Assembly (NCBI GenBank): GCA_030430205.1
Contig: JAUIGE010000020.1
Coordinates: forward strand, 62,001-126,000
DNA from: Bacteroidia bacterium
GTDB lineage: Bacteria > Bacteroidota > Bacteroidia > J057
Length of the DNA: 64,000 nucleotides
Direction: 5' to 3'
Part shown: one piece after another, positions 26,444 to 34,835 of the stretch
Numbering within the stretch: position 1 is the first letter of the stretch
Layout: each line of letters starts with the position of its first letter
Made by a program: the position numbers and the translations under genes
The notes under the pieces: generated by a model
The model's input: only the letters and a program-made list of their open reading frames with translations
What the model was told of the DNA's origin: nothing
Databases searched by the model: none

Positions 26444-26453
26444 GGGGGGGGGG
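26444..26453. repeat. Homopolymer tract, ten G (+) / ten C (-)
   Basis: A run of ten G on the + strand sits 31 bp upstream of the TTG start of the surface-protein fragment. Runs of this length in promoter or leader regions are classic slippage sites. Tract length itself may be uncertain in the assembly. Confidence 0.85.
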
Positions 26454-26652
26454 TAAAATTTTCATGATACTGAAATAAAAAGGTTGGTTAAAAATAGATA
26501 AAAGGAACCTTAACTCATCACAAGTGCATGAAGAGAATGGATAATGGAAAATTGAGAATGGATAATTAAATCAACATAAAACCTGGGTTGGGTTAAGGCT
26601 TAAGAACTTTTTTCGATCGAATGATTCAAGATGGGAAATATTTTGGAGAAAA

Positions 26653-26683
26653 ACAAAAAAAGCAGCCGACATACGCCAACTGC
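26653..26683 (-). terminator. Rho-independent terminator of the first T9SS adhesin gene
   Basis: On the minus strand, arms gcagttggc and gtcggctgc (26675-26683 and 26662-26670) pair around loop gtat, followed by a run of T (26655-26661). It lies ~100 bp past the stop of 26785-28491. The same hairpin follows the second gene at 28531-28558. Confidence 0.7.
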
Positions 26684-26702
26684 TTTCATGAGAAACACAC
26701 TG

Positions 26703-26784
26703 TTTTTAGTTGGCAGGTTTAAGTAGGCAGTATGCAGTTGAAGAAATTCTTACTGCCAACTGCATACTGCCCACTGCCTACTAC
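26703..26784. repeat. Minisatellite hairpin (CAGTTTGCAGT family)
   Basis: ggcagtatgcagttg (26726-26740) is followed after 17 bp by its exact complement caactgcatactgcc, with further actgcctact repeats. It lies between the stop of the T9SS gene at 26785 and its terminator, so it would be in that gene's 3' untranslated RNA. Confidence 0.75.
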
Positions 26785-28491
26785 TTACTTAGTCAAAATG
26801 ACTTTCTTCCGGGCTTTGATTTTATCTGATTGGAGCTGGATGAAGTAGATGCCTGCGCTTTGTGCAGACAAATCCAGCTGTGCATGGTGGTTGCCTGTGC
26901 CGAGCTGACCCAGCTGCTGCTGGAGGACTTTTCTGCCCATGATGTCGATTACATAGACGACAGGCGCGTCTGTTTCTGTCAGGCTGAAGGCCAATTCGAC
27001 CTGGTCTTTCGCTGGGTTGGGACTTACCGTCATCGGGATGAAATGGGCTGTTTTGATGCTTGTGGCGCGGTTGATGGTCGTCAGACTTGTGTTGGTGCGC
27101 ACAGGAGCATTGAAGTCGAAGTAGATGTCAGCGAAGTTGGGGATAGCCGTAAAATCAGGCAGATTGGGGAGGGGCTTGATTTTGAACATCACAAAACCAT
27201 GGCTGAGTGGCTCGTTGACATTGGAGTCAGGCAACAGGATGTTGTCAAACTGCCATCTTACTTCGCGCTGGTCGCCGATATACATATTGTAAGCATGGCT
27301 TGCGCCGAGCATTTGGATGGAATTGATATCCAGATTGGCATCAAGTGTATCGAGCAGATATACGCTAAAGGCGGTATCGGTACCTGTATTCTGGAAGCGG
27401 ATGCGATAGGTCAATTCCTGATCAGGAAGTACATAGCCTTCCGGGCCGAAGCCTGGAGTGACAGTTTTGTCGTTGGGGTCAAAGGCTCCGATAACTGAGT
27501 CGTGCAGTGCCGACGTATTATTGGCTGGCGTAGCATCCCCCGCAATGGGCAATACAGATGCAAAAATATCAATTGGAGTACCGAGGGGAACACCAGAAGG
27601 CGTTGCAAAAGTCAAATCATATTGCAACGACTGAAAGGGAAGCAGGTTCGTGAAGGAGTAATCAATGGTTTTGGCTGAAGTATTGTGGATTCCGCCAGGA
27701 CTACTATTTACATAAACCAGGCTATCACCATACACGATATTGAGGGTACCGCTCATCGGATTGCTTCCATTATTGAGGACAAACCCCTTGACAAGGGTAT
27801 TTCTGGTCCTGCGAAATGGACCCGTAGGTATTAGGACTACTTCCAGGTCTTGGATAGTTGAGTTGGCTGTTAGCGCAAAATCTCCCGTAAAAGTCATTCC
27901 ATTACCAGGAAGGGTGAAGGTATAGGAACCTCCTGCTGGTACTGAAATATTGAAAGGGCCAGGGTTTCCCAGCGAAACAGTATAATTTCCACTTTGCGTC
28001 AAAATTTCATACCTCCCATTCCTATCTGTCAATACAGGCTTTCCGCCTATATCCACTACTTTGAGAAAAAGGGGAAAATCTATCCCTCCGTCAAAGACAT
28101 TATTGGCATTTACATCATAGTAGACCTGCCCTTCTATGGCTTCTGTATTTCCGCAGGGAAGTGGCTGAACGGTGATCCATTTAGTTATGCAGGTATCGGG
28201 AGGAGGAGTTAGACCATAATAAAGGCAATAAGTTATCTGATAGGTGCCTGGATTCCAGAAAAAATAATTAAAAGCAGGTGATAATCCTGTCCCACTTTTC
28301 CAATCTCCATTACTTATATCAAAATGATGAGACATGGGAAGATTTCCAATGCTTGAATCAGCAATGGTAATGGCTTGCCCAGCACAAGGGGATCGAGGTG
28401 TAATAGTAAAATTAGGGGCTGCATTTTGGCTAAAAATAAAGCAATTCCCAATAAGCAGATGAAATAGAAAAATAAAGAATAAAACTCTCAT
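26785..28491 (-). CDS. T9SS-exported adhesin-like protein 1 (PKD, carboxypeptidase-like and DUF11-type domains)
   Basis: Encodes 568 residues. Signal peptide (~22 residues), a PKD-like domain (SPCAGQAITIADSS ... YQITYCLYYG), an SdrD-B-like segment (EGQVYYDVNANNVFDGGIDF), a conserved-repeat domain (DPNDKTVTPGFGPEGYVLPD; YRIRFQNTGTDTAFSVYLLD; ADIYFDFNAPVRTNTSLTTI) and a type A sorting domain (MTVSPNPAKDQVELAF ... AGIYFIQLQSDKIKARKKVI). It should be exported by T9SS and attached or released at the surface. Its last ~230 residues are almost identical to those of the gene at 28607, while the N-terminal halves differ. Confidence 0.9.
   Translation of the reverse strand: MRVLFFIFLFHLLIGNCFIFSQNAAPNFTITPRSPCAGQAITIADSSIGNLPMSHHFDISNGDWKSGTGLSPAFNYFFWNPGTYQITYCLYYGLTPPPDTCITKWITVQPLPCGNTEAIEGQVYYDVNANNVFDGGIDFPLFLKVVDIGGKPVLTDRNGRYEILTQSGNYTVSLGNPGPFNISVPAGGSYTFTLPGNGMTFTGDFALTANSTIQDLEVVLIPTGPFRRTRNTLVKGFVLNNGSNPMSGTLNIVYGDSLVYVNSSPGGIHNTSAKTIDYSFTNLLPFQSLQYDLTFATPSGVPLGTPIDIFASVLPIAGDATPANNTSALHDSVIGAFDPNDKTVTPGFGPEGYVLPDQELTYRIRFQNTGTDTAFSVYLLDTLDANLDINSIQMLGASHAYNMYIGDQREVRWQFDNILLPDSNVNEPLSHGFVMFKIKPLPNLPDFTAIPNFADIYFDFNAPVRTNTSLTTINRATSIKTAHFIPMTVSPNPAKDQVELAFSLTETDAPVVYVIDIMGRKVLQQQLGQLGTGNHHAQLDLSAQSAGIYFIQLQSDKIKARKKVILTK
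26787..27480. repeat. 694-bp duplicated block, copy 1
   Basis: Aligned without gaps to 28609-29302 (offset 1822), with roughly fifteen mismatches counted by eye. It covers the C-terminal conserved-repeat and sorting domains of the two T9SS genes. Identity breaks sharply at GGGGTC (27480) upstream. Confidence 0.9.
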
Positions 28492-28530
28492 AAGGATTGG
28501 ATAAAAGGGTGAATATCAAAGCATAAAATA

Positions 28531-28558
28531 CAAAAAGCAGCCGACATACGCCAACTGC
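28531..28558 (-). terminator. Rho-independent terminator of the second T9SS adhesin gene
   Basis: Same hairpin as at 26653-26683 (arms 28537-28545 and 28550-28558, loop 28546-28549) with a shorter T run of five. It lies about 50 bp past the stop of 28607-30316. Confidence 0.65.
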
Positions 28559-28577
28559 TTTCATGAGAAACACACTG

Positions 28578-28612
28578 TTTTAGTGGGTAGTTTTTATGCC
28601 CACTGCCTACTT
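28578..28612. repeat. Short minisatellite copy (CAGTTTGCAGT family)
   Basis: agtgggtagttt and atgcccactgcctact form a short imperfect inverted repeat between the T9SS stop and the terminator. It is the counterpart of the longer copy at 26703-26784, so this spot differs between the two duplicated 3' regions. Confidence 0.6.
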
Positions 28613-30316
28613 AGTCAAAATGACTTTCTTCCGGGCTTTGATTTTATCTGATTGGAGCTGGATGAAGTAGATGCCTGCGCTTTGTGCAGACAAATCCAGC
28701 TGTGCATGGTGGTTGCCTGTGCCGAGCTGACCCAGCTGCTGCTGGAGGACTTTTCTGCCCATGATGTCGATTACATAGACGACAGGCGCGTCTGCTTCTG
28801 TCAGGCTGAAGGCCAATTCGACCTGGTCTTTCGCTGGGTTCGGACTTACTGTCATCGGAATGAAATGGGCTGTTTTGATGCCTGTGGCGCGGTTGATGGT
28901 CGTCAGACTTGTGTTGGTGCGCACAGGAGCATTGAAGTCGAAGTAGATGTCAGCGAAGTTGGGGATAGCCGTAAAATCAGGCAGATTGGGCACTGGGCTG
29001 ATTTTGAACATCACAAAACCATGGCTGAGTGGCTCGTTGACATTGGAGTCAGGCAACAGGATGTTGTCAAACTGCCATCTTACTTCGCGCTGGTCGCCGA
29101 TATACATATGGTAAGCATGGCTTGCACCGAGCATTTGGATGGAATTGATATCCAGATTGGCATCAAGTGTATCGAGCAGATATACGCTAAAGGCGGTATC
29201 GGTACCTGTATTCTGGAAGCGGATGCGATAGGTCAATTCCTGATCAGGAAGTACATAGCCTTCCGGGCCGAAGCCTGGGGTGACAGTTTTGTCGTTGGGG
29301 TCATAAGAACCGCGTACGCTGTCAGTTGCTGTTACATTATTGTTTGCCGGAGTTGCATCATTGTTAAATGGCAATACAGCAAGGGTATTTGTGATCGCCG
29401 TACCCAGAGGTACACTTTGATAGGTGTTGAGGATGACCCGATGAGATGCACTCTGAGAAGGCAACAGCCCTGTGAATGAAAAAGTAACAGTCCTGTTTGC
29501 TCCGTTGTGGGTGCCTGCCGGGGAGCTGCTTACATAAGCGACGCTGTCATCATAGGTAAAAGTCATGCTGCCTGTCATGGGGATCGTTCCATTATTGACT
29601 ACCACGGCAGTCGCATAGGTGTCAAATCCCGGGCGATATGCCCAGCCATTATAAAGAACCGCTTGCAAATCCTGAATAGGCGTAGCAGCAGTGAGGGCGA
29701 AATCAGCAGTAAAAAGGGTGCCACTGCCGGCAGCAACGATGGAGTGACTTCCTCCAACAGGAGAGGTCACGGTATAGGGGGAGGCGCTGGCCAGTGATAC
29801 GGTATAGGTGGCAGCATTGAGGATGGCAGTATACTCACCATTCGCATTTGTCATGAAACTAAATGGCCCCACATTGACCATTTTTTGGGCGATGGGGTAA
29901 TCGGTGCCTGCATCATAAGTTGCATTGCTATTGGTGTCATAATATACCTGCCCTGAGATGGTATCGGGCGTCGAGCAGGGGCCTGCCAGCACCACGATAT
30001 TTTTGCTCACACAGGAGGAGTCAAAAGTGAGGGAATCAAACACACAATACCATATCGTATAGTTACCAGCAGTAGCATAGGTATGGGTTGCCGTAGGCGA
30101 AGCCGAGGAGCTCCAGTTGTTGTCACCAAAGTTATAATGGAAATTGGTCAGCGCCACACTGCCCGTACTGGCATCCTGAAAGGTGACGGCCTGTCCGGCA
30201 CAGGGAGGTTGCGGGGAGTAGGTGAAATCTGCTACCAGATTCAACTGTGCCTGGAGGAAGCTGAAGCTTCCTAACAACAAGCCCAGGGTGATTAGGGTCA
30301 ATTTAAAGGCTTTCAT
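28607..30316 (-). CDS. T9SS-exported adhesin-like protein 2
   Basis: ATG 30316 is preferred over TTG 30322; it gives 569 residues with a signal peptide (MKAFKLTLITLGLLLGSFSF). Domains: PKD (FTYSPQPPCAGQAVTFQDAS; ATHTYATAGNYTIWYCVFDS), an SdrD-B-like segment (SGQVYYDTNSNATYDAGTDY), a DUF11-like conserved-repeat domain and a type A T9SS sorting domain. The C-terminal ~230 residues match the gene at 26785 with only a few substitutions (YHMY/YNMY, SPVP/KPLP, TEAD/TETD). Exported by T9SS; function unknown, adhesion is a guess from PKD and repeat domains. Confidence 0.9.
   Translation of the reverse strand: MKAFKLTLITLGLLLGSFSFLQAQLNLVADFTYSPQPPCAGQAVTFQDASTGSVALTNFHYNFGDNNWSSSASPTATHTYATAGNYTIWYCVFDSLTFDSSCVSKNIVVLAGPCSTPDTISGQVYYDTNSNATYDAGTDYPIAQKMVNVGPFSFMTNANGEYTAILNAATYTVSLASASPYTVTSPVGGSHSIVAAGSGTLFTADFALTAATPIQDLQAVLYNGWAYRPGFDTYATAVVVNNGTIPMTGSMTFTYDDSVAYVSSSPAGTHNGANRTVTFSFTGLLPSQSASHRVILNTYQSVPLGTAITNTLAVLPFNNDATPANNNVTATDSVRGSYDPNDKTVTPGFGPEGYVLPDQELTYRIRFQNTGTDTAFSVYLLDTLDANLDINSIQMLGASHAYHMYIGDQREVRWQFDNILLPDSNVNEPLSHGFVMFKISPVPNLPDFTAIPNFADIYFDFNAPVRTNTSLTTINRATGIKTAHFIPMTVSPNPAKDQVELAFSLTEADAPVVYVIDIMGRKVLQQQLGQLGTGNHHAQLDLSAQSAGIYFIQLQSDKIKARKKVILTK
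28609..29302. repeat. 694-bp duplicated block, copy 2
   Basis: Partner of 26787-27480. The match also continues on the other side of the minisatellite into the terminator region (28531-28583 against 26654-26711), so the duplicated unit included the gene's 3' end. Confidence 0.9.
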
Positions 30317-30506
30317 AAGCAAAAGAATTTTAGTTTGATTAAGTATATGTCAAATCTAAAAGCTTATGCCGCCATCCTCAATGTGATCAGTCAACTTTAT
30401 TACGCGCCCAATTCCAGAAAATGATTCATTCTGAAATAAAATTATCCAAAAATATTTAAACTCCTTACGCATTCACACATCCTCTCATCCTCTCATCCTC
30501 TTCTCC

Positions 30507-30833
30507 TCAAATCGCATAAAAACTCCCATGATACTCTTCCCCTTTGTATCTCAGGAAAAAAGTATAACGCATTTCAGCTTTTAGCGGCCTGGATGGGATC
30601 TGAAATACATAGCGACCCAGGCGGCGCTTGACATTTCCGTTGATCCAAACCTTTTTTCCCTCCTCATCAAATAAATGCAACTCCACAAAACCGCCATAAT
30701 TGATCTCATAATTGATGCGGACAGAGTCCGACGCTACCACCGTCTGGTTGATATACAGCCTGGGCGGGATATCCTGGCCTGTTAGTTGGGAAATGCCTAT
30801 GCCCAGAAAAATCGTTAACAAAAATATTCTCAT
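30507..30833 (-). CDS. Small secreted beta-sandwich-like protein, hypothetical
   Basis: Encodes 108 residues with a signal peptide (MRIFLLTIFLGIGISQLTGQ). The mature part has alternating strands (INYEINYGGFVELHLFDEEG, YVFQIPSRPLKAEMRYTFFL) like a single Ig/FN3-like sandwich. No sorting domain and no motif of known function. It is alone between the T9SS genes and kdtA. Its promoter region contains CACTTTG next to a perfect dyad (30876-30892). Confidence 0.7.
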   Translation of the reverse strand: MRIFLLTIFLGIGISQLTGQDIPPRLYINQTVVASDSVRINYEINYGGFVELHLFDEEGKKVWINGNVKRRLGRYVFQIPSRPLKAEMRYTFFLRYKGEEYHGSFYAI

Positions 30834-30875
30834 TGTTTTTGAATTTGGTTATAGCAAAGTGTCAAAAAATAAATT

Positions 30876-30892
30876 ACTCCAATAATTGGAGT
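30876..30892. promoter_or_regulatory. Perfect 8-bp dyad, possible operator
   Basis: actccaat-a-attggagt lies 43-59 bp upstream of the ATG of 30507-30833 and about 20 bp upstream of a near -7 box (ACACTTTG on the minus strand). The position suits an operator; the regulator is unknown. Confidence 0.4.
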
Positions 30893-31002
30893 TTAAAAAC
30901 TGAGAGAAGAATTGACGCTGATTGACGCTGATTGTTATGATAAAATTATGTTTGGACCCTAAAGAGGCTAAAGTTGTATGATTAGTCAAATTCTTAAAAC
31001 AT

Positions 31003-31047
31003 AAAAAATCATAAAGATCTGCGTAAATCTGCGTCCACTCTTTATTT
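31003..31047. repeat. agagtggacgcagatttac repeat, copy 1 (reverse)
   Basis: On the minus strand this reads gagtggacgcagatttacgcagatctttatgatttt. A related copy lies at 62031-62066 on the plus strand, and a partial one at about 30912-30940. Intergenic. Confidence 0.6.
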
Positions 31048-31121
31048 CTTAAATCATCAATTGGAGCTTCTTAATTTTTGATCATTTACTAATGCAAAAC
31101 GAAAGATAAGAACAGATTAGT

Positions 31122-32390
31122 TTACCCCAAACCCGAAACTCCAAAGCCAGAACTTCTTATCCATCCCAAAACCTGCCGACTGGCTCCGCTATTCTCCTCC
31201 ACAAAAGCCTGTAGCTTTTCCTTCAACGCTTCGCGCCTCTCCGGCGATGCCAGGAGCTCCATCACCACTTCCTGAAGCTGTGCGCCATTTTGCACAGCAA
31301 AAGCGCCGCCCATCTCCAGCAAAGCCAGCGCCTCTGGCTTATCGCCATGTCTTGGCCCAAAAAGGACCGGCACGCCAAAGGCCGTGGCTTCCAGCACATT
31401 GTGCAGGCCGTGGCCGCCCAGCGCCCCGCCGATCCAGGCGATATCGGCATAGCGATACAAGCGCGAAAGCAGGCCGATCTGGTCTATCCACAGGATAGAT
31501 TTCTCTGGCGGAGGCGGGCCTTCTGAAAGCAAATGGCTTTCTGCCGGAAAGTGCTGCATCCATTTTTGAATGCGGCCAGGCTTGATTTCATGCGGCGCAA
31601 AAATCAGACAAATATCAAATGCCGCTTTCAAGCTGAGAAAAGCTTCCAGCAGGATTTCTTCACTTTGGGGCCAGCTGCTGCCAGCCACCAGACAAAGGCG
31701 TTTGCCTACAAAATCCGCTATTTCCGGCAGGGCCTCCGCTGCCTGGCGTGTCGCCAATACCCGGTCATAGCGGGTATCCTTGCTGGAAATAAGCTGTGGA
31801 TGGGCCGTAAATTGCTGAAGCAGGCGCAGCGTTTGCTCATCCTGGGTGAATATCGCCCGAAAGCTCAAAAAGGCCTCCTTATAATAAGGTGCAAGCCTGC
31901 TGCGCAAAAAACGGCTTTCGGCCGTGAGGCTCGCGGCGATCAATATCGCCGGAATCTCCCGCTGCCGGATCTCGGAGAGATAGTTCAACCACAATTCATA
32001 TTTGATGAATACCACAAGCTCCGGCCGGAGGATGTCCAGAAAATCCCGGGCATTGCCCGGGTGGTCCAGGGGAAGGTAGCAGACTGCGTCTGCTAGGGGA
32101 TAGTTTTTTCGCACTTCATAGCCTGAAGGCGAGAAAAAACTGAGGAGGATGGAATAATGCGGGTATTGCTGCCTGAGCAATTCAATCAGGGGCCTGCCCT
32201 GCTCAAATTCGCCCAGCGAAGCGGCGTGAAACCAAATCCACCGGGTGGATTTGCCGGCAGATTTGCGCAGCTGGCTGCGCCAGCCACGGCGTCCGTCCAC
32301 CCAAAGCCGTGCTTTGGGGTGAAAAATGGCTGCAGTTCGCAGCGCGGCATGGTATGCCAGCAGGCCTAAATGGTAGATTTTTAGCAACAC
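31122..32390 (-). CDS. kdtA: 3-deoxy-D-manno-octulosonic acid (Kdo) transferase
   Basis: Encodes 422 residues, start GTG 32390. Glycos_transf_N domain with the KdtA motif WFHAASLGEFEQGRPLIE, then LLSFFSPSGYEVRKNYPLAD. The C-terminal half has LVAGSSWPQSEEILLEAF and the nucleotide-sugar-binding H-N-V-L-E-A segment (LGGHGLHNVLEATAFGVPVL, then GPRHGDKPEA). It adds Kdo from CMP-Kdo to lipid A precursor at the inner membrane. It is divergent from the ppiD-like gene across 129 bp. Confidence 0.95.
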   Translation of the reverse strand: MLLKIYHLGLLAYHAALRTAAIFHPKARLWVDGRRGWRSQLRKSAGKSTRWIWFHAASLGEFEQGRPLIELLRQQYPHYSILLSFFSPSGYEVRKNYPLADAVCYLPLDHPGNARDFLDILRPELVVFIKYELWLNYLSEIRQREIPAILIAASLTAESRFLRSRLAPYYKEAFLSFRAIFTQDEQTLRLLQQFTAHPQLISSKDTRYDRVLATRQAAEALPEIADFVGKRLCLVAGSSWPQSEEILLEAFLSLKAAFDICLIFAPHEIKPGRIQKWMQHFPAESHLLSEGPPPPEKSILWIDQIGLLSRLYRYADIAWIGGALGGHGLHNVLEATAFGVPVLFGPRHGDKPEALALLEMGGAFAVQNGAQLQEVVMELLASPERREALKEKLQAFVEENSGASRQVLGWIRSSGFGVSGLG

Positions 32391-32519
32391 ACCAACAAAT
32401 CAACAAATCTGAACAGGAAACAGCAAATAGGGATTTTGAAATTAATTGAATAAGGACGTAATTTGTGCTCCAATTATTTTGGCGTTATTCACAGATTTTA
32501 AAGTAAAAGCGTATTTCTT

Positions 32520-34676
32520 ATGTCTATAATGAGTGGAATCCGCAACAACATGGTGTTGGTTGTGGTATTGATAGCAGTTGCGATTCTTGCCTTCACAGTT
32601 CAGGATACACTTTCTAACCTCGTAGGAGGTGGCGGGAGTGTCAATGAAGTTGGAGAAGTGGCAGGTCAGTCTATATCTGTTCAGGAGTTTAATGAGCGAT
32701 ACCAGCTTCTTCTGAGTAATCAAAGGGCACCGGGTGCTCCTCCTCTGGATGATCGCCAGATCAACCAAACCCTGGATAATGCCTGGACACAGATGGTCAA
32801 TGAGATCATCATCAACAATGAAAAAGAAGAAATCGGTTTGCAGGTTACCGGCGCAGAGCTGGCTGATATGTTTACCGGTCGTAATATTTCACAGTATGTG
32901 GAAAGCTATTTCGGTAGCTTTTTTAACTCTCCACAAGCTGTAGAGGCGGGTTATACCCAGGGCTTTACAGGTGAAAATGTGCGCAAATACATCCAAACCC
33001 TGCAAGATCAGGGTACCCCGGAGCAAAAGCTGGCATTCAAAGAATTTGAATCCAACCTGAAAGACTTCCGCGAGCAATCGCGTTTCAACAACCTCCTTTT
33101 GGGAGCTTACCCCAGCTCTACTACCATGGCTCGTAAGCTTTACATGGAAAAAAATCGTTCATACGACATTTCCTATGTAGCTGTCCCCTATGCAAGCATC
33201 AGCGATTCAGTTGTCGAGCCTCAGGTAACAGATGCTGATTACAGACGCCTGATAGAGGAAAATAAATTCCAGCATGAGCAAAAAGCAGCTACTGTCATTC
33301 AGTATGTTGTTTTTGATATCAAGCCTACCGCTGCGGATTCTTCTGCTGCCCGTCAGGAATTGCTGCGCGATAAAGATCGCTTTCAGCTGGCCAAAAACGA
33401 TTCTACTTTTACCCTGGGTAAAACCCGCGATCCATACAAAAACGAGCTGAGCGATATCTCCAACGTTTCTGCAGATGTACAGGATGCTGTGTTAAATGCA
33501 GCTCCCGGCACTGTTTGGGGACCTTACCTCGATCTCTCTTTCAATGGTTCTACAACAGAGGCTTATTACAGATTGTATAAGTTGGTGAAGTCAGAAGAAA
33601 GCAGCGAAGATGTATGGGCTAAAATCCGCTATAAAACGGTTCCTTTCACCACAGATACTACTGCTTCAGAAAGCGAAGCCCGTGGCTTTGTTAGTACTGC
33701 ACGCAGCCAGGGCATGGATTCTCTGGACAATGTGCTCGATGGAGGATGGTATACAAAAGGCAATTTTGGCCCGGATGTAGACGAGGCTGTTAAAACTGCT
33801 TCTATCGGAAGCATCATAGGCCCGATAAAAGGCCGTGGCGGCTGGATGATTGTAGAGGTTTTGAACAAAACCAACAAGCAATTTGGCGTAGCCAATATTG
33901 AGAATGTCATCACCTATAGCGATGGTACCAAGCGCTCTGTAGACAAAGAGGCAAGCCTTTTTGCTGCCAAAGCGATGGATATGGCCAATATAGAGTCTGC
34001 AGCTTCGGAAGAAAACATCATCAGCTACCCTAGTCAGGAGCTGACAGTGGAGACTCCTGCTTCTTTTACTTTGACGGGTTTGCAGGAAGGTTCACGCCAG
34101 GTCGTGCGTTGGGCTTTGACAGCAAAGGACAATGAATTCTCTGAAATCATTGAAGCCGGCAATTCTTTTATATTTGCTCAGGTGATTGACAAGCGTAGCC
34201 CTGGCACCAAGTCAGTAGCTCAGCTAAGAGGTCAATTGAGAACACAGGTCCTCAACCGCAAGAGAGCGGAGATCATCAAAGACAGATTGAACAAAATAGG
34301 CGTTGGAAATGACCTGGCTGCCATTGTAAGTGCTTACAACCAGCAGTATGGTGAAGGTGCGGCTATACAAAGCACCGCTACCGATATCCTTTTCAATTCC
34401 AACCAAATATCAGGTATAGGCAATGCCCCTAAAGTAGTGGGTACAGTTGCTGGCATGCAGCTGAATGCTGTAAAAGGCCCGATCGCTGATGCTCTGGGCG
34501 TATATGTGGTTCAGTTGACCAACATCAACGAAGCCGATGAGCCTGATGCAATCACCCTCCAGCAGGAGCGCCAGAATGACGCAAACGCTGTGCAGGCTCA
34601 ATTCAGCACCAAAGTCAATGCTGCTTTGCGCGAATTGGCAAAGGTAAAAGACACCCGCTACAAAGCTGGATTCTAA
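32520..34676 (+). CDS. PpiD-type periplasmic peptidyl-prolyl isomerase / chaperone
   Basis: Encodes 718 residues. An N-terminal transmembrane anchor (NMVLVVVLIAVAILAFTVQD) is followed by a SurA-N-like chaperone domain (~40-200, GEVAGQSISVQEFNERYQLL). A parvulin-like rotamase region is about 360-450 (ARGFVSTARSQGMDSLDNVL; GGWYTKGNFGPDVDEAV; GSIIGPIKGRGGWMIVEVL), with a C-terminal helical domain. It should sit in the inner membrane facing the periplasm and assist folding of exported proteins. A strong terminator follows. Confidence 0.92.
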   Translation: MSIMSGIRNNMVLVVVLIAVAILAFTVQDTLSNLVGGGGSVNEVGEVAGQSISVQEFNERYQLLLSNQRAPGAPPLDDRQINQTLDNAWTQMVNEIIINNEKEEIGLQVTGAELADMFTGRNISQYVESYFGSFFNSPQAVEAGYTQGFTGENVRKYIQTLQDQGTPEQKLAFKEFESNLKDFREQSRFNNLLLGAYPSSTTMARKLYMEKNRSYDISYVAVPYASISDSVVEPQVTDADYRRLIEENKFQHEQKAATVIQYVVFDIKPTAADSSAARQELLRDKDRFQLAKNDSTFTLGKTRDPYKNELSDISNVSADVQDAVLNAAPGTVWGPYLDLSFNGSTTEAYYRLYKLVKSEESSEDVWAKIRYKTVPFTTDTTASESEARGFVSTARSQGMDSLDNVLDGGWYTKGNFGPDVDEAVKTASIGSIIGPIKGRGGWMIVEVLNKTNKQFGVANIENVITYSDGTKRSVDKEASLFAAKAMDMANIESAASEENIISYPSQELTVETPASFTLTGLQEGSRQVVRWALTAKDNEFSEIIEAGNSFIFAQVIDKRSPGTKSVAQLRGQLRTQVLNRKRAEIIKDRLNKIGVGNDLAAIVSAYNQQYGEGAAIQSTATDILFNSNQISGIGNAPKVVGTVAGMQLNAVKGPIADALGVYVVQLTNINEADEPDAITLQQERQNDANAVQAQFSTKVNAALRELAKVKDTRYKAGF

Positions 34677-34703
34677 TACAAAAGGCATAGCAAAATATTT
34701 CCT

Positions 34704-34735
34704 GGGGAAACGAAGTTCATTCGTTTCCCCTTTTT
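34704..34735 (+). terminator. Rho-independent terminator after the ppiD-like gene
   Basis: Perfect 10-bp stem ggggaaacga / tcgtttcccc, loop agttcat, then TTTTT. It separates the ppiD-like gene from the USP island. Confidence 0.9.
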
Positions 34736-34835
34736 ATTTCTGCAACCAAAAGTCAGTTCGGATACAAGCAATGTGCATTTCACTTTTTTCATTTTCCCTC
34801 CTATCTTTATCCATTGCATTTTCAAATTTATCCCC

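Larger units (their letters stand above)
30834..31121. other. 288-bp gap with dyad and short repeats
   Basis: No gene seen. It holds a dyad at 30876-30892, a tandem attgacgctg repeat around 30912-30933 and a copy of the agagtggacgcagatttac repeat family at 31003-31047. Confidence 0.6.

Noticed and set aside
28652-29479. Plus-strand ORFs opposite the T9SS adhesin genes, repeated in both copies
   Set aside because: They are conserved only because the sense-strand block is duplicated; there is no signal peptide or domain.
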